Shown piece after piece: positions 39,339-52,799 of a stretch of 64,000 bases of DNA. The stretch's first letter is position 1. Each line of letters begins with the position of its first letter. Below the pieces are notes generated by a model. That model saw only the letters and a list, made by a program, of their open reading frames with translations, did no database searches and was not told the origin of the DNA. The DNA comes from Papaver somniferum (Eukaryota; Streptophyta; Magnoliopsida; Ranunculales; Papaveraceae). The translations under genes and the position numbers were made by a program. The DNA lies in assembly GCF_003573695.1 (NCBI RefSeq), contig NC_039361.1, forward strand, positions 102,612,279 to 102,676,278. Reading direction: 5' to 3'.

Positions 39339-41285
39339 CAGTCACCTATACTTCTGTGTATTCTTTATAACTTTCCTCTAAAATATACCAGTTTTTGTAT
39401 ATTATTAGATGTTTTAAACAGTTTCTAGCATTCCAGGTGACATCTATCAATACTTTAATTTTTGAGGACTAATAGTTACTGATAACAAGCCTACTATGAA
39501 ACTAAGCATTCACCTATACTTATATGTATTCTTTTGAACCATCCTCTTAAATGTACCAGTTTTTGTATATTATTAGATGTTTTAAACAGTTTCTACCTTT
39601 CCAGGTGACAACTATTAATTCTTTAATTTTAGAGGACTATGAATTATTGATAACAAGCCTACTATGAAACTAAGCATTCACCTATACTTCTGTGTAGTCT
39701 TTTGAACCTTCCTCTTAAATGTACCAGTTTTTGTATATTATTAGATGTTTTAAACAGTTTTTAGCATTCCAGGTGACATCTATTAATTCTTTAATTTTAG
39801 AGGACTAATAGTTATTGATAACAAGCCTACTATGAAACCAAGCATTCACCTATACTTATATGTATTCTTTTGAACCACCCTCTTAAATGCACCAGTTTTT
39901 GTATAATATTAGATGTTTTAAACAGTTTCTAGCATTCCAGGTGATATCTATCTTTAATTTTAGAGGACTAATAGTTATTGATAACAAGCCTACTATGAAA
40001 CTAAGCATTCAACTATACTTATATGTATTCTTTTGAACCATCCTCTTATATGTACATGTTTTTGTATATTATTGGATTTTTTAAACAGTTTTTAGCGTTC
40101 CAGGTGACATCTATTAATTCTTTAATTTTAGAGGACTATGAGTTATTGATAACAAACCTACTATGAAACTAAGCATTCACCTATACTTCTGTGTAGTCTT
40201 TTGAACCTTCCTCTTAAATATACCAGTTTTTGTATATTATTAGATGTTTTAAACAGTTTTTAGCAATCCAGGTGACATATATTAATTCTTTAATTTTAGA
40301 GGACTAATAGTTATTGATAACAAGCCTACTATGAAACTAAGCATTCACCTATACTTCTGTGTAGTCTTTTGAACCTTCCTCTTAAATGTACCAGTTTTTG
40401 TATATTATTAGATGTTTTAAACAGTTTTTAGCAATCCAGGTGACATATATTAATTCTTTAATTTTAGAGGACTAATAGTTATTGATAACAAGCCTACTAT
40501 GAAACTAAGCATTCACCTATACTTATATGTATTCTTTTGAACCACCCTCTTAAATGTACCAGTTTTTGTATATTGTTAGATGTTTTAAACAGTTTCTACC
40601 GTTGCAGGTGACATCTATTAATTCTTTAATTTTAAAGGACTATGAGTTATTGATAACAAGCCTACTATGAAACTAAGCATTCACCTATTTTCATGTGTAG
40701 TCTTTTGAACCTTCCTCTTAAATGTACCAGTTTTTGTATATTATTAGATGTTTTAAGCAGTTTTTAGCGTTCCAGGTGACATCTATTAATTCTTTAATTT
40801 TAGTGGACTATGAGTTATTGATAACAAGCCTACTATGAAACTAAGCATTCAACTATACTTATATGTATTCTTTTGAAACATCCTCTTATATGTACATGTT
40901 TTTGTATATTATTAGATTTTTTAAACAGTTTTTAGCGTTCCAGGTGACATCTATTAATTCTTTAATTTTAGAGGACTATGAGTTATTGATAACTAACCTA
41001 CTATGAAACTAAGCATTCACCTATACTTCTGTGTAGTCTTTTGAACCTTCCTCTTAAATGTACCAGTTTTTGTATATTATTAGATGTTTTAAACAATATT
41101 TAGCAATCCAGGTGACATATATTAATTCTTTAATTTTAGAGGACTAATAGTTATTGATAACAATCCTACTATGAAACTAAGCATTCACCTATACTTATAT
41201 GTATTCTTTTGAACCACCCTCTTAAATGTACCAGTTTTTGTATATTGTTAGATGTTTTAAACAGTTTCTACCGTTGCAGGTGACA
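39339..41285 (+). repeat. HOR segment F, copy 3, with one extra monomer
   Basis: This copy follows 29780-31560. Unit 40143-40310 is followed by a second unit of the same type, 40311-40478, both with 'gtagtcttttgaacc' and 'agcaatccaggtgacatatatt'. The other copy has it once. After it the offset rises from 9559 to 9727 bp, i.e. by 168 bp. Confidence 0.85.
40143..40478 (+). repeat. Single-monomer tandem duplication
   Basis: Units 40143-40310 and 40311-40478 differ at only about two sites noted by eye: 'aacaaacc' versus 'aacaagcc' and 'cttaaatata' versus 'cttaaatgta'. The corresponding place in the copy near 30.6-30.8 kb has a single unit. Confidence 0.85.
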
Positions 41286-42419
41286 TCTATTAATTCTTTA
41301 ATTTTAAAGGACTATGAGTTATTGATAACAAGCCTACTATGAAATTAAGCATTCACCTATATTCATGTGTAGTCTTTTGAACCTTCCTCTTAAATGTACC
41401 AGTTTTTGTATATTATTAGATGTTTTAAGCAGTTTTTAGCGTTCCAGGTGACATCTATTAATTCTTTAATTTTAGTGGACTATGAGTTATTGATAACAAG
41501 CCTACTATGAAACTAAACAGTCACCTATACTTCTGTGTATTCTTTTGAAATTTCCTCTAAAATGTACAATTTTTTTTTTATATTATTAGATGTTTTAAAC
41601 AGTTTCTAGCGTTCCAGGTGACATCTATCAATATTTTAATTTTAGAGGACTAATAGTTATTGATAACAAGCCTACTATGAAACTAAGTATTCACCTATAC
41701 TTCGGTTTATTCTTTTGAACCATCCTCTTAAATGTACCAGTTTTTGTATATTATTAAATGTTTAAAATAGTTTCTACCGTTCCCGGTGACATCAATTAAT
41801 TCTTTAATTTTAAAGGACTATGAGTTATTGATAACAAGTCTACTATGAAACTAAGCAGTCACCTATACTTCTGTGTATTCTTTTGAACTTTCCTCTAAAA
41901 TGTATCATTTTTTTATATTATTAGATATTTTAAACAGTTTCTAGCATTCCAGGTGACATCTATCAATATTTTAATTTTAGAGGACTAATAGTTATTGATA
42001 ACAAGTCTACTATGAAACTAAGCATTCACCTATACTTATATATATTCTTTTGAACCATCCTCTTAAATGTACCAGTTTTTGTATATTATTAGATGTTTTA
42101 AATAGTTTTTAGCGTTCCAGGTGACATCTATCAATTCTTTAATTTTAGAGGACTATGAGTTATTGATAACAAGCCTACTATGAAACTAAGCAGTCACATA
42201 TACTTCTATGTATTCTTTTGAACTTTCCTCTAAAATATACGAGTTTTTAATATATTATTAGATGTTTTAAACAGTTTCTAGCATTCCAGGTGACATCTAT
42301 CAATACTTTAATTTTAGAGGACTAATAGTTATTGATAACTAGCCTACTATGAAACTAAGCATTCACCTATACTTATATGTATTCTTTTGAACCATCCTCT
42401 TAAATGTACTAGTTTTTGT

Positions 42420-43690
42420 ATATTATTAGATTTTTTAAACAGTTTCTACCGTGCAGGTGACATCTATTAATTCTTTAATTTTAAAGGACTATGAGTTATT
42501 GATAACAAGCCTACTATGAAACTAAGCAGTCACCTGTACTTCTGTGTATGTTTTCGGTCCTTCCTCTTAAATGTACTTGTTTTTGTATATTATTAGATGT
42601 TTTAAACAGTTTCTAGCGTTCCAGGTGACATCTATCAATACTTTAATTTTACAGGACTAATTGTTATTGATAACAAGCCTACTATGAAACTAAGCATTCA
42701 ACTATACTTATATGTATTCTTTTTAACCATCCTCTTATATGTACATGTTTTTGTATATTATTAGATTTTGTAAACAGTTTTAGCGTTCCAGGTGACATCT
42801 ATTAATTCTTTAATTTTAAAGGACTATGAGTTTTTGATAACAAGCCTACTACGAAACTAAGCATTCACCTATACTTCTGTGTAGTCTTTTGAACTTTCCT
42901 CTTAAATGTACCAGTTTTTGTATATTATTAGATGTTTTAAACTGTTTCTAGCATTCCAGGTGACATCTATCAATATATTAATTTTGGAGGACTAATAGTT
43001 ATTGATAACAAGCCTACTATTAAACTAAGCATTCACCTATCCTTCTGTGTATTTTTTTGAACCATCCTCTTAAATGTATCAGTTTTTGTATATTATTAAA
43101 TGTTCAAAAGAGTTTCTTGTGTTCCAGGTGACATCTATTAATTCTTTCATTTTAAAGGACTATGAGTTATTGATAACAAGCCTACTATGAACCTAAGCAT
43201 TCACCTATACTTCTGTGTAGTCTTTTGAACCTTCCTCTTAAATGTACCAGTTTTTATATATTATTAGATGTTTTAAAAAGCTTTTAACGTTCCAGGTGAC
43301 ATCAATTAATTTTTAATTTTAGAGGACTATGAGTTATTGATAACAAGCCTACTATTAAACTAAGCATTCACCTATACTTTTGTGTAGTCTTTTGAACCTT
43401 CCTCTTAAATGTACCAGTTTTTGTATATTATTAGATGTTTTAAACTGCTTTTAACGTTCCAGGTGACATTTATTAATTCTTTAATATAAGAGGACTATGA
43501 GTTATTGATAACAAGCCTACTATGAAACTAAGCAGTCACCTATACTTCTGTGTATTCTTTTGAACTTTCCTCTAAAATGTATCATTTTGTTTTTATATTA
43601 TTAGATGTTTTAAACAGTTTCTAGCATTCCAGGTGACATCTATCAATACTTTAATTTTAGAGGACTAATAGTTATTGATAACAAGCCTAC
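42420..43690 (+). repeat. HOR segment H, copy 1
   Basis: This segment pairs with about 48970-49900. The offset is 6548 bp for 'accgtgcagg' (42451/48999) and 'acaggactaattg' (42651/49199), then 6212 bp from 'ttttaaaaagctttt' (43271/49483). The 336-bp drop means two monomers, around 42.9-43.2 kb, are missing from copy 2. Shared oddities are the 1-bp losses in 'accgtgcagg' and 'cagttttagcg', and 'attaatttttaatttt'. Confidence 0.87.
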
Positions 43691-43800
43691 TATGAAACTA
43701 AGCATTCAACTATACTTATATGTATTCTTTTGAAACATCCTCTTATATGTACATGTTTTTGTATATTATTAGATTTTTTAAACAGTTTTTAGTGTTCCAG

Positions 43801-44700
43801 GTGACATCTATTAATTCTTTAATTTTAGAGGACTATGAGTTATTGATAACAAACCTACTATGAAACTAAGCATTCACCTATACTTCTGTGTAGTCTTTTG
43901 AACCTTCCTCTTAAATGTACCAGTTTTTGTATATTATTAGATGTTTTAAACAATATTTAGCAATCCAGGTGACATATATTAATTCTTTAATTTTAGAGGA
44001 CTAATAGTTATTGATAACAATCCTACTATGAAACTAAGCATTCACCTATACTTATATGTATTCTTTTGAACCACCCTCTTAACTGTACCAGTTTTTGTAT
44101 ATTGTTAGATGTTTTAAACAGTTTCTACCGTTGCAGGTGACATCTATTAATTCTTTAATTTTAAAGGACTATGAGTTATTGATAACAAGCCTACTATGAA
44201 ATTAAGCATTCACCTATATTCATGTGTAGTCTTTTGAACCTTCCTCTTAAATGTACCAGTTTTTGTATATTATTAGATGTTTTAAGCAGTTTTTAGCGTT
44301 CCAGGTGACATCTATTAATTCTTTAATTTTAGTGGACTATGAGTTATTGATAACAAGCCTACTATGAAACTAAACAGTCACCTATACTTCTGTGTATTCT
44401 TTTGAAATTTCCTCTAAAATGTACAATTTGTTTTTTATATTATTAGATGTTTTAAACAGTTTCTAGCGTTCCAGGTGACATCTATCAATATTTTAATTTT
44501 AGAAGACTAATAGTTATTGATAACAAGCCTACTATGAAACTAAGTATTCACCTATACTTCGGTTTATTCTTTTGAACCATCCTCTTAAATGTACCAGTTT
44601 TTGTATATTATTAAATGTTTAAAATAGTTTCTACCGTTCCCGGTGACATCAATTAATTCTTTAATTTTAAAGGACTATGAGTTATTGATAACAAGTCTAC
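43801..44700 (+). repeat. HOR segment I, copy 2 (10-monomer period)
   Basis: This segment pairs with 45481-46380 at an offset of exactly 1680 bp (10 monomers) and with about 40945-41845 at 2857 bp (17 monomers plus 1). Anchors are 'aaacaatatttagc' (41091, 43948, 45628) and 'gaaatttcctctaaaatgtacaat' (41547, 44404, 46084). One substitution seen is 'cttaactgtacc' near 44080 versus 'cttaaatgtacc' near 45760. Confidence 0.9.
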
Positions 44701-45480
44701 TATGAAACTAAGCAGTCACCTATACTTCTGTGTATTCTTTTGAACTTTCCTCTAAAATGTATCATTTTTTTATATTATTAGATATTTTAAACAGTTTCTA
44801 GCATTCCAGGTGACATCTATCAATATTTTAATTTTAGAGGACTAATAGTTATTGATAACAAGTCTACTATGAAACTAAGCATTCACCTATACTTATATGT
44901 ATTCTTTTGAACCATCCTCTTAAATGTACCAGTTTTTGTATATTATTAGATGTTTTAAATAGTTTTTAGCGTTCCAGGTGACATCTATCAATTCTTTAAT
45001 TTTAGAGGACTATGAGTTATTGATAACAAGCCTACTATGAAACTAAACAGTCACCTATACTTCTGTGTATTCTTTTGAACTTTCCTCTAAAATGTATCAT
45101 TTTTTTATATTATTAGATGTTTTAAACAGTTTCTAGCATTCCAGGTGACATCTATCAATACTTTAATTTTAGAGGACTAATAGTTACTGATAACAAGCCT
45201 ACTATGAAACTAAGCATTCACCTATACTTATATGTATTCTTTTGAACCATCCTCTTAAATGTACCAGTTTTTGTATATTATTAGATGTTTTAAACAGTTT
45301 CTACCTTTCCAGGTGACAACTATTAATTCTTTAATTTTAGAGGACTATGAGTTATTGATAACAAGCCTACTATGAAACTAAGCATTCACCTATACTTCTG
45401 TGTAGTCTTTTGAACCTTCCTCTTAAATGTACCAGTTTTTGTATATTATTAGATGTTTTAAACAGTTTTTAGCGTTCCAG

Positions 45481-46380
45481 GTGACATCTATTAATTCTTT
45501 AATTTTAGAGGACTATGAGTTATTGATAACAAACCTACTATGAAACTAAGCATTCACCTATACTTCTGTGTAGTCTTTTGAACCTTCCTCTTAAATGTAC
45601 CAGTTTTTGTATATTATTAGATGTTTTAAACAATATTTAGCAATCCAGGTGACATATATTAATTCTTTAATTTTAGAGGACTAATAGTTATTGATAACAA
45701 TCCTACTATGAAACTAAGCATTCACCTATACTTATATGTATTCTTTTGAACCACCCTCTTAAATGTACCAGTTTTTGTATATTGTTAGATGTTTTAAACA
45801 GTTTCTACCGTTGCAGGTGACATCTATTAATTCTTTAATTTTAAAGGACTATGAGTTATTGATAACAAGCCTACTATGAAATTAAGCATTCACCTATATT
45901 CATGTGTAGTCTTTTGAACCTTCCTCTTAAATGTACCAGTTTTTGTATATTATTAGATGTTTTAAGCAGTTTTTAGCGTTCCAGGTGACATCTATTAATT
46001 CTTTAATTTTAGTGGACTATGAGTTATTGATAACAAGCCTACTATGAAACTAAACAGTCACCTATACTTCTGTGTATTCTTTTGAAATTTCCTCTAAAAT
46101 GTACAATTTTTTTTTTATATTATTAGATGTTTTAAACAGTTTCTAGCGTTCCAGGTGACATCTATCAATATTTTAATTTTAGAGGACTAATAGTTATTGA
46201 TAACAAGCCTACTATGAAACTAAGTATTCACCTATACTTCGGTTTATTCTTTTGAACCATCCTCTTAAATGTACCAGTTTTTGTATATTATTAAATGTTT
46301 AAAATAGTTTCTACCGTTCCAGGTGACATCAATTAATTCTTTAATTTTAAAGGACTATGAGTTATTGATAACAAGTCTAC
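45481..46380 (+). repeat. HOR segment I, copy 3
   Basis: This is the counterpart of 43801-44700. The copies part near 46390, where this one reads 'gcattcacctatacatatatg' and copy 2 reads 'gcagtcacctatacttctgtg'. Another related stretch lies at 24.47-25.4 kb, so this segment type has been used repeatedly in different surroundings. Confidence 0.87.
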
Positions 46381-47690
46381 CATGAAACTAAGCATTCACC
46401 TATACATATATGTATTCTTTTGAACCATCCTCTTAAATGTACCAGTTTTTGTATATTATTAGATGATTTAAACAGTTTTTAGCGTTGCAGGTGACATCTA
46501 TCAATTCTTTAATTTTAGAGAACTATGAGTTAATGATAACAAGCCTACTATGAAACTAAGCAGTCACCTATACTTCTGTGTATTCTTTTGAACTTTCCTC
46601 TAAAATGTATCATTTTTTTATATTATTAGATGTTTTAAACAGTTTCTAGCATTCCAGGTGACATCTATCAATACTTTAGTTTTAGAGGACTAATAGTTAT
46701 TGATAACAAGTCTACTATGAAACTAAGCATTCACCTATACTTATATGTATTCTTTTGAACCATCCTCTTAAATGTACCAGTTTTTGTATATTATTAGATG
46801 TTTTAAACAGTTTTTAGCGTTCCAGGTGACATCTATTAATTCTTTAATTTTAGAGGACTATGAGGTATTAATAACAAGCCTACTATGAAACTAAGCAGTC
46901 ACCTATACTTCTGTGTATTCTTTATAACTTTCCTCTAAAATATACCAGTTTTTGTATATTATTAGATGTTTTAAACAGTTTCTAGAATTCCAGGTGACAT
47001 CTATCAATACTTTAATTTTTGAGGACTAATAGTTACTGATAACAAGCCTACTATGAAACTAAGCATTCACCTATACTTATATGTATTCATTTGAACCATC
47101 CTCTTAAATGTACCAGTTTTTGTATATTATTAGATGTTTTAAACAGTTTCTACCTTTCCAGGTGACAACTATTAATTCTTTAATTTTAGAGGACTATGAG
47201 TTATTGATAACAAGCCTACTATGAAACTAAGCATTCACCTATACTTCTGTGTAGTCTTTTGAACCTTCCTCTTAAATGTACCAGTTTTTGTATATTATTA
47301 GATGTTTTAAACAGTTTTTAGCATTCCAGGTGACATCTATTAATTCTTTAATTTTAGAGGACTAATAGTTATTGATAACAAGCCTACTATGAAACCAAGC
47401 ATTCACCTATACTTATATGTATTCTTTTGAACCACCCTCTTAAATGCACCAGTTTTTGTATAATATTAGATGTTTTAAACAGTTTCTAGCATTCCAGGTG
47501 ATATCTATCTTTAATTTTAGAGGACTAATAGTTATTGATAACAAGCCTACTATGAAACTAAGCATTCAACTATACTTATATGTATTCTTTTGAACCATCC
47601 TCTTATATGTACATGTTTTTGTATATTATTAGATTTTTTAAACAGTTTTTAGCGTTCCAGGTGACATCTATTAATTCTTTAATTTTAGAG
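46200..47690 (+). repeat. HOR segment F, copy 4
   Basis: This copy matches 29.1-30.6 kb with an offset of 17116 bp ('gaggtattaataac' 46862/29746, 'ctttataactttcc' 46920/29804, 'gtgatatctatc' 47498/30382) and 39.3-40.1 kb with 7557 bp (45 monomers less 3 bp). It carries its own change 'tctagaattcc' near 46981, where the others read 'tctagcattcc'. Confidence 0.83.
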
Positions 47691-48899
47691 GACTATGACT
47701 TATTGATAACAAACCTACTATGAAACTAAGATTTCACCTATACTTCTGTGTAGTCTTTTGAACCTTCCTCTTAAATGTACCAGTTTTTGTATATTATTAG
47801 ATGTTTTAAACAGTTTTTAGCAATCCAGGTGACATATATTAATTCTTTAATTTTAGAGGACTAATAGTTATTGATAACAAGCCTACTATGAAACTAAGCA
47901 TTCACCTATACTTATATGTAATCTTTTGAACCACCCTCTTAAATGTACCAGTTTTTGTATATTGTTAGAAGTTTTAAACAGTTTCTACCGTTGCGGGTGA
48001 CATCTATTAATTCTTTAATTTTAAAGGACTATGAGTTATTGATAACAAGACTACTATGAAACTAAGCATTCACCTATATTCATGTGTAGTCTTTTGAACC
48101 ATCCTCTTAAATGTACCCGTTTTTGTATATTATTAGATGTTTTAAGCAGTTTTTAGCGTTCCAGGTGACATCTATTAATTCTTTACTTTTAGTGGACTAT
48201 GAGTTATTGATAACAAGCCTACTATGAAACTAAACAGTCACCTATACTTCTAGGTATTCTTTTGAACTTTCCTCTAAAATGTACCATTTTTTTTTTATAT
48301 TATTAGATGTTTTAAACAGTTTCTAGCGTTCCAGGTGACATCTATCAATATTTTAATTTTAGAGGACTAATAGTTATTGATAACAAGCCTACTATGAAAC
48401 TAAGTATTCACCTATTCTTCGGTTTATTCTTTTGAACCATCCTCTTAAATGTACCAGTTTTTGTATATTATTAAATGTTTAAAATAGTTTCTACCGTTCT
48501 ATGTGACATCAATTAATTCTTTAATTTTAAACGACTATGAGTTATTGATAACAAGTCTACTATGAAACTAAGCATTCACCTATACTTATATGTATTCTTT
48601 TGAACCATCCTCTTAAATGTACCAGTTTTTGTATATTATTAGATGTTTTAAACAGTTTTTAGCGTTCCAGGTGACATCTATCAATTCTTTAATTTTAGAG
48701 GACTATGAGTTAATGATAACAAGCCTACTATGAAACTAAGCAGTCACCTATACTTCTGTGTATTCTTTTGAACTTTCCTCTAAAATGTATCATTTTTTTA
48801 TATTATTAGATGTTTTAAACAGTTTCTAGCATTCCAGGTGACATCTATCAATACTTTAATTTTAGAGGACTAATAGTTATTGATAACAAGTCTACTATG
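47204..48899 (+). repeat. HOR segment G, copy 2
   Basis: This is the counterpart of 37300-38995, lying directly after HOR segment F copy 4. In the first location the order is reversed: G (37.3-39.0) precedes F (39.3 kb on). The two segments have therefore been brought together in different orders, with overlap at the deleted-monomer block. At about 48905 the sequence turns into the 'gtatgttttt' sub-array. Confidence 0.85.
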
Positions 48900-48969
48900 A
48901 AACTAAGCATTCACCAGTACTTCTGTGTATGTTTTTCGTCCTTCCTCTTAAAGGTACTTGTTTTTGTAT

Positions 48970-49900
48970 ATTATTAGATGTTTTAAACAGTTTCTACCGT
49001 GCAGGTGACGTCTATTAATTCTTTAATTTTAAAGGACTATGAGTTATTGATAACAAGCCTACTATGAAACTAAGCAGTCACCTGTACTTCTGTGTATGTT
49101 TTTGGTCCTTCCTCTTAAAGGTACTTGTTTTTGTATACTATTAGATGTTTTAAACAGTTTCTAGCGTTCCAGGTGACATCTATCAATACTTTAATTTTAC
49201 AGGACTAATTGTTATTGATAACAAGCCTACTATGAAACTAAGCATTCAACTATACTTATATGTATTCTTTTTAACCATCCTCTTATGTGTACATGTTTTT
49301 GTATATTATTAGATTTTGTAAACAGTTTTAGCGTTCCAGGTGACATCTATTAATTCTTTAATTTTAAAGGACTATGAGTTTTTGATAACAAGCCTACTAC
49401 GAAACTAAGCATTCACCTATACTTCTGTGTAGTCTTTTGAACCTTCCTCTTAAATGTACCAGTTTTTATATATTATTAGATGTTTTAAAAAGCTTTTAAC
49501 GTTCCAGGTGACATCAATTAATTTTTAATTTTAGAGGACTATGAGTTATTGATAACAAGCCTACTATTAAACTAAGCATTCACCTATACTTTTGTGTAGT
49601 CTTTTGAACCTTCCTCTTAAATGTACCAGTTTTTGTATATTATTAGATGTTTTAAACTGCTTTTAACGTTCCAGGTGACATTTATTAATTCTTTAATATA
49701 AGAGGACTATGAGTTATTGATTACAAGCCTACTATGAAACTAAGCAGTCACCTATACTTCTGTGTATTCTTTTGAACTTTCCTCTAAAATGTATCATTTT
49801 GTTTTTATATTATTAGATGTTTTAAACAGTTTCTAGCATTCCAGGTGACATCTATCAATACTTTAATTTTAGAGGACTAATAGTTATTGATAACAAGTCT
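48970..49900 (+). repeat. HOR segment H, copy 2, two monomers shorter
   Basis: This is the counterpart of 42420-43690 lacking a two-monomer block. It also carries its own changes such as 'cttaaaggtacttg' near 49114 and 'gtgacgtctatt' near 49006. It opens the 49-64 kb sub-array. Confidence 0.85.
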
Positions 49901-51397
49901 ACTATGAAACTAAGCATTCACCTATACTTATATGTATTCTTTTGAACCATCCTCTTAAATGTACCAGTTTTTGTATATTATTAGATGTTTTAAACAGTTT
50001 TTAGCGTTCCAGGTGACATCTATCAATTCTTTAATTTTAGAGGACTATGAGTTAATGATAACAAGGCTACTATGAAACTAAGCAGTCACCTATACTTCTA
50101 TGTATTCTTTTGAACTTTCCTCTTAAATGTACCAAGTTTTATATATTATTAGATGTTTTAAACAGTTTCTAGCGTTCCAGGTGACATCTATCAATACTTT
50201 AATTTTAGAGGACTAATAGTTATTGATAACAAGCCTACTATGAAACTAAGCATTCACCTATACTTATATGTATTCTTTTGAACCATCCTCTTATATGTAC
50301 ATGTTTTTGTATATTACTATATTTTTTAAACAGTTTTTAGCGTTCCTGGTGACATATATTAATTCTTTAATTTTAGAGGACTATGAGTTATTGATAACAA
50401 ACCTACTATGAAACTAAGCATTCACCTATACTTCTGTGTAGTCTTTTGAACCTTCCTCTTAAATGTACTAGTTTTTGTATATTATTAGATGTTTTAAACA
50501 GCTTTTAACGTTCCAGGTGACATCTATTAATTCTTTAATATAAGAGGACTATGAGTTATTGATAACAAGCCTACTATGAAACTAAGCAGTCACCTATACT
50601 TCTGTGTATTCTTTTGAACTTTCCTCTAAAATGTATCATTTTGTTTTTATATTATTATATGTTTTAAACAGTTTCTACCATTCCAGGTGACATCTATCAA
50701 TACTTTAATTTTAGAGGACTAATAGTTATTGATAACAAGCCTACAATGAAACTAAGCTATCACCTATACTTATATGTATTCTTTTGAACCGTCCTCTTAA
50801 ATGTACCAGTTTTTGTATATTATTAGATGTTTTATACAGTTTTTAGCGTTCCAGGTGACATCTATTAATTCTTTAATTTTAGAGGACTATGAGTTATTGA
50901 TAAAAAGCCTCCTATGAAACTAAGCATTCACCTATACTTTTGTGTAGTCTTTTGAACCTTCCTCTTAAATGTACCAGTTTTTGTATATTATTAGATGTTT
51001 TAAGAAGTTTTTAGCGTTCCAGGTGACATCTATTAATTCTTTAATTTTAGAGGACTATGAGTTATTGATAACAATCCTACTATGAAACTAAAACGTCACT
51101 TATACTTCTGTGTATTCTTTTGAACTTTCCTCTAAGACGTACCATTTTTTTTATATTTTTAGATGTTTTAAACTGTTTTTAGCGTTCCAGGTGACATCTA
51201 TCAATATTTTAATTTTGGAGGACTAATAGTTATTGATAACAAGCCTACTATTAAACTAAGCATTCACCTATACTTCGGTGTATTCTTTTGAACCATCCTC
51301 TTAAATGTACCAGTTTTTGTATATTATTAAATGTTTAAAACAGTTTCTTGCGTTCTAGGTGACATCTATTAATTCTTTAATTTTAAAGGACTATGAG

Positions 51398-52073
51398 TTA
51401 TTGATAACAAGCCTACTATGAAACTAAGCATTCACCTATACTTTTGTGTAGTCTTTTGAACCTTCCTCTTAAATGTACAAGATTTTGTATATTATTAGAT
51501 GTTTTAAACAGCTTTTAACGTTCCAGGTGACATTTATTAATTCTTTAATATAAGAGGACTATGAGTTATTGATAACAAGCCTACTATGAAACTAAGCAGT
51601 CACCTGTGCTTCTGTGTATTCTTTTGAACTTTCCTCTAAAATGTATCATTTTGTTTTTATATTATTAGATGTTTTAAACAGTTTCTAGCATTCCAGGTGA
51701 CATCTATCAATACTTTAATTTTAGAGGACTAATAGTTATTGATAACAAGTCTACTATGAAACTAAGCATTCACCTATACTTATATGTATTATTTTGAACC
51801 TTCCTCTTAAATGTACCAGTTTTTGTATATTATTAGATGTTTTAAACAGCTTTTAACGTTCCAGGTGACATTTATTAATTCTTTAATATAAGAGGACTAT
51901 GAGTTATTGATAACAAGCCTACTACGAAACTAAGCAGTCACCTGTGCTTCTGTGTATTCTTTTGAACTTTCCTCTAAAATGTATCATTTTGTTTTTATAT
52001 TATTAGATGTTTTAAACAGTTTCTAGCATTCCAGGTGACATCTATCAATACTTTAAATTTAGAGGAGTAATAG
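51398..52073 (+). repeat. Tandem duplication of a two-monomer block (338 bp x 2)
   Basis: Units 51398-51735 and 51736-52073 are 338 bp each. Both carry 'agcttttaacgttcc', 'gtgacatttatt', 'taatataagagg', 'cacctgtgcttctgtg' and the 'atcattttgtttttatatt' T tract, whose 2 extra bases explain 338 rather than 336. The first 60 bp or so differ, so the exchange point lies inside a monomer. Confidence 0.83.
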
Positions 52074-52799
52074 TTATTGATAACAAGTCTACTATGAAAC
52101 TAAGCATTCACCTATACTTATATGTATTCTTTTGAACCATCCTCTTAAATGTACTTGTTTTTGTATATTATTAGATGTTTTAAACAGTTTATACCGTTTC
52201 AGGTGACATCTATTAATTCTTTAAATTTAAAGGACTATGAGTTATTCATAACAAGCCTACTATGAAACTAAGCAGTCACCTATACTTCTGTGTATGTTTT
52301 TGGACCTTCCTCTTAAATGTACCAGTTTTTGTATATTATTAGATGTTTTAAACAGTTTTTAGCGTTCCAGGTGACATCTATCAATTCTTTAATATAAGAG
52401 GACTATGAGTTAATGATAACAAGCCTAATATGAAACTAAGCAATCACCTATACTTCTGTGTATTCTTTTGAACTTTCCTCTAAAATGTATCATTTTTTTA
52501 ATATTATTAGATGTTTTAAACAGTTTCTAGCATTCCAGGTGACATCTATCAATACTTTAATTTTAGAGGACTAATAGTTATTGATAACAAGTCTACTATG
52601 AAACTAAGCATTCACCTATACTTATATGTATTCTTTTGAACCATCCTCTTAAATGTACCAGTTTTTGTATATTATTGGATGTTTTAAATAGTTTTTAGCG
52701 TTCCAGGTGACATCTATCAATTCTTTAATTTTAGAGGACTATGTGTTATTGATAACAAGCCTACTATGAAACTAAGCAGTCACATATACTTCTGTGTAT

